Source of the DNA: Bolinopsis microptera
Taxonomy: Eukaryota > Ctenophora > Tentaculata > Lobata > Bolinopsidae
Assembly: GCF_026151205.1 (NCBI RefSeq)
Contig: NC_087073.1
Coordinates: 9,624,411 to 9,688,410, forward strand
Length of the DNA: 64,000 nt
Direction of reading: 5' to 3'
In this document: positions 56,601-64,000 of the stretch, in pieces
Position numbering within the stretch: position 1 is the stretch's first letter
How the letters are laid out: each line of letters begins with the position of its first letter
Made by a program: the position numbers and the translations under genes
The notes under the pieces: generated by a model
What the model was told of the DNA's origin: nothing
What the model saw: the letters and a program-made list of their open reading frames with translations, nothing else
The model's database searches: none

Positions 56601-59600
56601 GGCTTGTGGTTAATGGAATTACTCATTATAATAGTACATGGCACACGAGAAATTGTGAAACTGATACGAAAGGTAGAAGTGGCTAAAATTATAATATAAT
56701 CTTATGTCTTTTTAAATGTCAACATTGGTGGGCGTGCTTTACAGTTTACAGAGGAGTCAAGCAAGTTAAGTTAAATTATTCAAGTACTAGTGTAACCCGG
56801 CCTTCGGCCGGGATTTCACTGCCGCAGTTAAAAAGGGTAGGAGTAATTACCCGCTGAGTCAAAACCCGCATTAGGCGAGCAATTCTATTTAGAGTTCCCT
56901 CACGTATCCAATAGTATCTGTACCACGACTATTTCACCTCATCACTCCCGTCTTAAACCGATTCAAATCGTTTTAGAAATTAACCCTTATTAACTCCGCA
57001 CCACACCCGCCTTATATTTGAAAACATTACACGCATAAACATTGTCGTATGAAAGTATGAACTGTCTGTACAGTTTAAACAGACCGCAATCAGTGCCCTA
57101 TTCTCCTAATATCACTTGTGGAGCTAACCTAATTACCAAAGCTACAATCTACAGTGCAGTAATAGAAAAGAGAGCGAATAGGAAGAGAAAGTGAGCCATT
57201 TTAGTGGCTCACTCCATAATGTTGCATTAAAAGTACAAAACCATCAATTAAGCCACTTACCGCTGTCCGATTTTTAAAAAAATTGCATATGGGCTTCGTC
57301 AGAGTTTTGTCGACACTATACCGAAAAAACCAGTCCTGTAACTTTTACCGTTTTTTTAATATAACCGACCGGAAATTACACACGAACACACATCTTGGCT
57401 TTATTAGTATTGATGATCATAAACTGCTGAAGCCCGGACATTGTGACGCTCAGAACTTACCAGCCTGTATTTATGACAGGAAATCAATAACTACTCAATA
57501 ATGCCCAAATGAGGTTCAAATTCATCATGAGGCGATTACTCATTGATTACTTATTAATATAGTAAATACAATAACAACAAACAAAGTTGAAAGTACCGAT
57601 GACAGTAGAGAGATATCAGGGGTGGATCTGGAAACATAAACGAATGGAGTGTCAATATTGACGGTCAAGGGAATAAGCTCTTGAAGATCTGATTCAGATC
57701 TAAGGCGCACTCTTCTTCCTCTTCTTCGAATAGGATTTAACCAGGAGGAAATACAAGTAATCATGAACAAACACAACCAAAATGAGTTCACTCAGAGGTA
57801 TAAACACCTCATGTTCCTTGCCCACGTGGGTTAGAACAGGAAAACATGCTTGACATTACTCATTTAATAAGAATACAAGTTGAAAGCAGTACCTGACTTG
57901 TTTTGTACGGGGGACCGCGGTGTAACTTGAGTCGTGTGCAGATAAAAACAAGTGTTTATGATTATAAACACTGCACACCAGTGGACACCTTAACATTTAC
58001 ATTGTGGCTGATGATAACATGACTCATACTAATTACTATGTGTTGATGAATCTCGCTAGATTATGCAATGTTAGCAATCTTCATGATATTAAGTTCGACC
58101 GCCGACAGCTATGCTAACTTTATACCTTAACTATTTTTCTTCAGAGCTATTTTTAGAATTACCTAGGAATGGGGCCTGTGGAATCCACAGTGTGGATTAG
58201 TCCTTATTTGTGTCCCTTTATCCGCTACACTCATACCGCAAAGATGAACCATGAATTATCTTATCAGGGAGGTAAAAGTAAATAGATAAAAATATACATG
58301 CAAGTAAAGATAAGAATAATATTAAAATAATTATAACAACATTTAACACCACGCCTAACTGGTACCATAAATAACTATCCCTCATGATTCTTACCTTGTT
58401 AACAGCATTTTTCGTGAGAAAATCAGCACTACTGAAACGTTTCCGTTTATTCTCCTTGTTATGAGGGCTGGGAAGAGAAACTCCTCTCAACAGTTTATTG
58501 GAGGAGGAAGGACTAGAGCAGTTGGAAGGTGATGTAGGCAGATCATTTAGTTCGTCATCGTCAGGTCTGAAGCTGACTGTAGAACTCCGCTCCCTGGTGA
58601 TATAGCGGTATAGTTTGTTGATGTTATTGTAAGAGAAATACAATGGGCAGAGAGTTTGTGTTTACACGACTGGTTGTCTGTGTACATGTAAACCGCGGGT
58701 ATATTGTTCAAACAACACTACTGTTTACTTGAGGTTTTATGGTTATTGAATCAGCTCACCGAACCGAAACGTCGACGAATTACCATTAAAAAAACAAATA
58801 TCATACACTAAAAGCTAATCTAATACAATATTACACAGTACCTGGCAGGTTTCAAAGGAAAAACTTCATTAGTCTCACTCTCCCCCCTTTCCCCATCCTG
58901 CTGTGTAACCGCACTGCTATCCGAGATATTAGAAGAGTTAGCAGACCGAGGAAGAGTAGAGGAAACAGACCGGAGGACCACGCCTCCGTACACACTACCC
59001 TCCACACTGCTCGGACACGTACTGTCCGTGTACGAGCTGGAGTGGGTCGTACTTCCCGTACTACCTCCTGAAACACAACAAAAGTCAGAACTTCTCCAGA
59101 GGTTGTTTTTGAGACTAGCTGTGACGGTGAGGTATAACAACATTAATGTTACAATCGATTCCCCGCCATGGATCTGGCATGAAATACGAAAATTGATACT
59201 GTGAAAAATCTAGGAAATGATTTTGCAGCATTAGGTGACGAATATGTTGGTATGAACATGCCTTGAAATTAATATTTTAGTATCGATGATAAGTTAAAAA
59301 ATCAAAGATCTGAACCTATGATTGAGGTCTGAGCAACTCTGTCTTCTTCGGAAGGAGATGGAACCAAGCCAAGTCTTTTATCGATCTCACTACATTCATT
59401 AGTTTCACCCTCATCGTCCTGTAATTCAGGGGTGAAACGTCTCATATGGGTGCAAAAGAAAAGTTTCCACAAGCGATGGCTAAATTTAGCACTCTAAACC
59501 AATGTTACCTAATTGTATTTTTACTCCTTTACAAAAACTCGTATTAGAAAAATCCTCGATCTTAATATAAATCTAGTAATCTAACAGTTTACCTTAATCG

Positions 59601-59746
59601 CTAGAGCAGCTTGAGCCTGGTCGAGGCGACTGAACCGTTTAGACTTTGGTCTGCTGATGTGATCTCCGTAAAGGGAGGGGCCTCCGGGCCATAGGGGCTC
59701 CGCCATCACCTCTTTTCTGTCCCTAGATGCATCGCGTGCAGACAAC
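47628..59746 (-). CDS. DENND2-like DENN-domain protein (Rab GEF), 13 or more exons, 5' end not found
   Basis: DENND2 proteins exchange GDP for GTP on Rab9-type GTPases. From 50597 to the stop at 47628, eight exons join in phase: 50471-50597, 49625-49921, 49394-49503, 49148-49279, 48806-48965, 48579-48676, 48259-48426, 47628-48059 (507 codons). They give uDENN (FPLFEFVCEVSLRRK, IPQFCFPDMD, ETYCFVFTD, FGYCRRFLPAAK, PVVYCMVTKL), cDENN (KPGKSVTVKY, RFEHVDLAYV, AERKLLFIAENLSDL, LLYPLQWQGIYIPVLPQEIL) and dDENN (FYEFMRTCIGHYADHV, SKTQVFSSFVQ). Blocks follow human DENND2A/2C in order. Upstream, exons 59593-59746, 59316-59418, 58842-59067 and 58395-58593 join in phase and encode a Ser/Thr-rich disordered N-terminus. 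One near 57597-57735 fits the next exon but not the previous one, so a small exon may be missing. The paralogue within DENND2 is not resolved. Confidence 0.85.
51246..51558. repeat. Tandem repeat, about 108-bp unit, three copies
   Basis: Units contain CGCCTTCGAGATAAAGAAGG, TTATCAGCATATTTACAGGA and TACCTCATTGTTTCGTCAC. The copies are nearly identical, so amplification is recent. It lies in the large DENND2-like intron. Confidence 0.9.
52138..54923 (+). CDS. Calmodulin/troponin C-like protein with four EF-hands, five exons
   Basis: Exons 52138-52211, 52712-52796, 52990-53093, 54597-54735 and 54825-54923 join in phase, giving 166 residues. Four EF-hand loops are readable: DDNGNGELDVGE, DDNLSGTIDCWE, DVDQGGEISLEE and DRNGDGNLSLSE. 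Loops 1, 3 and 4 hold acidic residues at positions 1, 3 (or equivalents) and 12; loop 2 has Asn at 3 and Ser at 5 but keeps Asp1 and Glu12, so binding there may be weaker. A basic tail (RRKATKPKEDKAAS) follows, which calmodulin lacks. The protein is a calcium sensor of the calmodulin/troponin C superfamily; the subfamily is unclear. The whole gene lies on the opposite strand inside a 7-kb intron of the DENND2-like gene. Intron 3 is almost filled by a palindromic transposon. Confidence 0.85.
52340..52500. mobile_element. TTAA-flanked compact foldback element, 161 bp
   Basis: TTAA occurs at both edges (52336-52339 and 52501-52504). The arms, GGGGGTCTTTATCATAATTC and beyond, including CTTTATAGTTGTTTC(C/T)GATAGA, are inverted copies around a centre near 52420. 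The arm sequence matches the left arm of the 37.7-kb element, so this is a deletion derivative of the same family. It lies in intron 1 of the EF-hand gene. Confidence 0.85.
53176..54564. mobile_element. TTAA-flanked giant palindrome, 1.39 kb, about 650-bp arms
   Basis: TTAA flanks both ends (53172-53175 and 54565-54568). The two halves are near-perfect reverse complements, for example GCTCCGAACATCGATTTTAT near 53201 and its complement near 54518, and CACCCGGGTCAGCAGATATC near 53527 mirrored at 54168. The unpaired centre is about 53800-53930. No transposase frame. It carries GGCTTAAAATGCCTAT...ATAACTC, shared with the 37.7-kb element. It occupies most of intron 3 of the EF-hand gene. Confidence 0.92.
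54930..57595. other. DENND2-like intron, no further gene recognised
   Basis: Holds the 3' flank of the EF-hand gene, an AAGACAACTC tandem repeat (about 55077-55135), an inverted GTACGGTACGTACTTTTA / TGTACCGTACGTACT near 55743-55781, and a GC-rich hairpin at 56797-56816 (CCCGGCCTTCGGCCGGG) heading about 200 bases that look like the edge of an unclassified repeat. Confidence 0.5.
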
Positions 59747-59749
59747 CTA

Positions 59750-62700
59750 CAAAATGAAATGGGATTTATAACACAAAGAAAGCCTTAAAACTATTCTCAA
59801 GACAATAAACAGCCATACCAAGCAATCTCACTGTTTTCAACTTTCCATTCGTCGAACAACGTGAATGTGATTAATGGCGGAGTACCCATGAAGGAATCGC
59901 AAAGCGGAGAGAAACGCACAATACTAGAGCGAGGAGTTATCCAGTTTCACTGATGTAAACTCAGCCGGACAAATGAGATTTATCGATCATGTTGGTAATT
60001 AGAAAGCGGAAGAAGATTTCAGCATCAACCATTAGCAAATCCGATCGAACTGAAAGGTAACCGGTAGCCACATATATTATGTCCGCAGAGCTATGTTATA
60101 TATATTCTCACATAGAATTTGTACAACTTGCTTGAAAATGTAGGCGGGCCGCGTGGAAATTGACGCAATTTACTCAAATAACACACTATATTAAATAACA
60201 CACTATTTTAGGTCACAAGCTACATATATGTTATAAATTAACGATCAGCAATGATTACTAGAGATTATGTACAGCACGGGAATGAGAAAATAATCAATGA
60301 CAGGAACAAAGCTTTGTACTTTGCCACTTTGGCTGATTATTTTAAAACGTTACCAATACGTGACAAAATTAAACGAGGTAAATTTACACCGGGAAATTTT
60401 CCCGGTGTGCATATTATATTACCACTTTTGGCTAATTGTTCATACCAGTACCTGAATAATAACGGTATTTTTGTTCTTACTCGGGGATAAAACAAGTTCA
60501 GCGGTATGAGATCTCTTGACACAGGAGAGAAAGGAACTCTTTACTCTAATGCTCCCTATCTAATGACCTATACCAGTATTGACGGGTGCTTATAGATCAC
60601 AAAATTAGATTGACACAGCATGCACCGGTAAGACACAGCATGCACCGGTAAGACTTTACGACTGAACTTATCAACAGCTTTAGATAAATGATTTTTATAG
60701 ACTCTCAGAGTATTAGTATTACCAACTAAACTCTGACTATAGACTCACTAATGTGATTTTCGGCTGTGAGATTTACAACTATGTAGCAATAACTTAGCAA
60801 TGCCAATACTGTGAAATAAATTTTCAGGAAAATAAGTTCCTCGCCTACCTATTATGGTAATCTTTGAGATATTTACTGGTTTGGATATTGGTGCCTCAGA
60901 CTATAATGCAGGCGGTGCAACGCCAGTAATGATGTTTTAGTTCATACTTGAAATTTATGCATGTCACTGATATTACTATATTAGGGTGAAGTCAAACGGC
61001 TTTTAAAACTACAACTACGTTTATTTGCCACGTATCGGTGCACTAGAATGAAATCTATGTTCGGACTAAATAATATTTACAATTAATTTGGTTACGATTT
61101 AAACGAAAAGCTACTAGTTTTAAAGCTTTAGACATTTGACATTGAGATAAGCAAGCACCAATAAAACTTCGCGATGAATTGTAATAAAAACTTATTTAAG
61201 ATAAGATTTCTTGGCAATAGGTACCGATGTGAATTTCTTTTTATTCGGAAATAATCTTTTAAAACTGAAGAAGAAATGAAAGTAACGTTGCACCGGCCGA
61301 AATGGAAATCCAATGCGATAACTTGACTGAAAAGTTACACCTGTTGCTCGGACTAAAGATAACATTAAATATGCATCAGTAAAAAAACATTGATCATGTA
61401 AACACACTCTAAGACACATACTATGTACTAGACATAATAAATACGGGCAAATGATGGCAAACAACCACTTGTTTACTACAAACAACGTAACACAAGTCAC
61501 AATAATTGGGAGAGCGTCTCAACCCACGATCTGAGATCAAGGAAAGAGAAGAGTCGGCACTATATATGAGTAGGTTGTCACGTGGTCGTCACGTGGCGAG
61601 AGCGTGTGTGGCGACATGTCACGTGACAGACTCAAACAAGTTGCTGATATCCGGTACAGTGGTGTACAATAACATCCCCACTGAGTGCATGATTTGACGG
61701 ACATTATGTCTGCATATTATGTCATGTGACCCAGAACTGAACATCTAGTAGAATAGGGTAACATGACGGCATCTACGTCATGTTACCCTATTCTGAAATG
61801 ATAACGACACTTAAAGTTTTTTTGAATTCGAAAAGACCTTAACTTTAAGTAAATTAAAGGTTGTAGTCATCAAAATGTTAACAGGAATTTCGATCTCATA
61901 TTGACAATCACACATTGAACCTCTGCCACCCGATCAAATCTCATAGATATTACAGGGAAATGCTCCAAGCTCAGAGGTTTAATCAAATAAAGGAATCCCA
62001 AACCTCACGAAATCAAATCGAATCCGTGAGAAATGCGCCAATACAAGATCAGGGATATGCAAACAAAATGCTGCTGACAATTATTAAGACTAATCGTGTT
62101 AATCGGTAAACGTAGACAGCAGCCCTGTGATTGGTCAGCATCACCGGTTGAGCAGATCCTTGATTGGACGGAAGTGTCTTCTCTCAATATTGAGTGGTTA
62201 GCACGAACCGTGGAATACCACTGATTATTGGACATTAGCGTGGCGATCAAATGGCTGAAATATTTTTGGGCGAGCCGCTCAGCCACTAGTATAAGGTGCA
62301 AATATTTCTTAATTGGAAATCTAGGACCACTGAACCCGAAGACTTACTGTACGTACAATTGGCAGGCCTAAGGAAGGAATGTCATGAAAATAAACCATTT
62401 ATATTCATAACAATTACACGTGCGAAGCTTGAATCATTATACTTGGGAAATGGCTGATATTTAAAGCTAAAACTCACAACTTTACCATCAGGAACTTGTT
62501 ATTATTATTATTCATAACCCGGAAAGAGAAACTCGGAATGATTAGCGATTCCTGTGCGACTAACAAGTTTCGAATTGACAACAATAACGAGACTTGTCAC
62601 ACGATGCAGAGGAACGCAGTCTCGATAATAAACTATGCACATAACCAGTATAACAGTGAGACAACAATATTAATAAAACGTTTAACGACCCGAGCAGTAA

Positions 62701-64000
62701 ATAGTAGTATTTTATTAGACACCTCAGCTCCTTGCTCGAGTTCGGACGTCACATTTTACGAGTTCCTATTAGATTTATCCAGGGCACCTCCGTCATAGGT
62801 GGAGGCCGCGTTCATTATTACAAGTCGGAGCTATTTCTAGCATATTGATATATCCCGACATAAAACTATTTCATGCAAATATCTCAAATTCAAACAAATA
62901 TCTCGATTAATTATTTACTGCAAATGCTGCATCTGTAGAACTATTGGTAGCCATGGCGTCCTTTATTATGCAATACGATTCCTGACGAACATCTCACCAC
63001 GACAACGCTATTCCTGACATAAGTGTCATATCTCCGGACTATTTATAGTGCTGGAAGTATAAGCAATGATCACGGGATCAAAAGAGAAGAATGCACAACA
63101 ATGTAGTACATTGTACATCCCAGAGAATGAAATGGTGTATTATTGGTCGAGCTTATTACTCACAGAGAGACAAAGTCAGGTCACTACTCACACCATATAC
63201 ATCGTGTAACATTTCATTCCATCATGGTGAGGGTACATTACATATTCTACTCAACGTACAGGTAATGTGGGTGTGTAGAAGCGGTGGATTATAGGAGTAA
63301 ATCAAGTCATATTAGTGGGGGAAAGAAGGGGGGGGGGGGGGGGGCAGGCGAAGCTAGTGACACATTGATATCATGGTGAGGTGAGACACAGCAGAGGTTA
63401 TCTAATTAGTAACCGTGACAAATGTTTTGGATTATCCCTCAAGGATGATCACAGAAGGCCACAGAAACATAATTCTTCAAAAATAAGAATATGAGCGGTT
63501 AATAGCAGTATGTTGACTACATGGTCGCCCTTCATCAGTGAAGTGGGAGGTGGTTCGGGAGACACCATGTGGTCAAACCAGTCTGGTAACAAACCTACGT
63601 GAAACATGTTCATTTTGGAAATCGCTTGTTAAAACCACCAAAGTAGATAAAATCGAGACGCAACCTTTTTTGTAGTGGTGCTTTACCAAGTGATGAACAT
63701 AAAGAATAGACAAATTTACAAAATTTTAGATGAACATATCTTATTGTCACAGTTCGGGGTACTGTGTATGTTTTACTAGTGGTGATACGTTTAGGAAACA
63801 CAAACACGAGGACTATCAAATGCTACAAAAGATGAAAGAAATTCTCCTATGCAGACTGGAGACAAGCGATAAATTGTGAGGAATTCGAGAAATTAGGACA
63901 TTAGGACAGCTGTTGCCGTCAGATGAAGGGGGTTTCTCATCGTAGATGACTAATTAGCTTTGATTGATAATTGCAATTAAATTGGACAGAATACAGCACG
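59750..64000. other. No gene recognised; probable upstream region of the DENND2-like gene
   Basis: The exon ending at 59746 begins with a 3' splice site, so at least one more upstream exon must exist, but I could not identify it. Features seen: a palindrome at 60386-60408 (ACACCGGGA...TCCCGGTGT), a duplicated GACACAGCATGCACCGGTAA near 60613-60652, a perfect hairpin at 61750-61794, and a G-run near 63329. Confidence 0.4.
61750..61794. repeat. Perfect 19-bp stem hairpin, 7-base loop
   Basis: AGAATAGGGTAACATGACG, loop GCATCTA, then the exact reverse complement. It is short, isolated and fully paired. It may be a young miniature foldback or a hairpin precursor. Confidence 0.85.

Noticed and set aside
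58218-58394. Membrane-like C-terminus after the exon at 58395
   Set aside because: It lies beyond a strong GTAAGA donor, so it is translated intron.
1-64000. tRNA, rRNA or CRISPR genes
   Set aside because: No cloverleaf, rRNA core or repeat-spacer array was recognised on reading both strands; a covariance-model scan would be needed to exclude tRNAs.

Overview
The window is nuclear DNA of a metazoan. Genes are split by short GT-AG introns, carry animal-type protein families (rhomboid-like RHBDL4, ALKBH3-type dioxygenase, SNAPC5, MIX23, a GKAP1-like protein, a DENND2-like protein, an EF-hand protein, LDL-receptor class A repeats, a rhodopsin-type receptor) and sit in AT-rich sequence full of non-LTR retrotransposon pieces, foldback elements, minisatellites and homopolymer runs. 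Many predicted start codons lie a few bases after a 3' splice site (SNAPC5, MIX23, ALKBH3, RHBDL4, GKAP1-like, LDLa gene, gene at 42.4 kb). That pattern fits spliced-leader trans-splicing, as known in hydrozoans and ctenophores among other animals. I would guess a marine non-bilaterian such as a hydrozoan, but the sequence does not settle this.

Layout. 1-6.3 kb: two decayed LINEs, one carrying a second 5'-truncated LINE inserted in its reverse transcriptase. 6.9-8.4 kb: SNAPC5-like and MIX23-like genes close together on the + strand, possibly one operon. 8.5 kb: a small repeat ORF on the - strand. 9.5-9.9 kb: two copies of a structured dispersed repeat. 11.2-12.6 kb: ALKBH3-like gene. 13.5-20.5 kb: the six-exon RHBDL4 (RHBDD1) gene with catalytic Ser and His, a UIM and a C-terminal VCP-binding motif; its last intron contains, on the opposite strand, a decayed thymidine phosphorylase copy and a secreted LDLa gene. 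21.2-31.8 kb: a GKAP1-like gene whose last coding exon is split by a complete 3.8-kb hAT-type element with perfect TIRs and an 8-bp target duplication. 31.85-32.8 kb: a frameshifted GPCR. 32.7-39 kb: tandem and inverted-repeat elements and a two-exon small membrane protein whose intron holds a foldback element. 40.6-42.4 kb: a small charged protein gene (-). 47.6-59.7 kb: a DENND2-like Rab-GEF gene (-) with a four-EF-hand gene nested on the + strand in a 7-kb intron; that gene in turn has a 1.4-kb palindromic element in its third intron. 59.8-64 kb: no gene recognised.

The genes are ordinary housekeeping or signalling genes and do not form an obvious pathway. The strongest unusual signals are the hAT insertion that breaks the GKAP1-like reading frame, the higher-order satellite array inside that element, and three related TTAA-flanked foldback elements. 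I found no tRNA, rRNA or CRISPR array.
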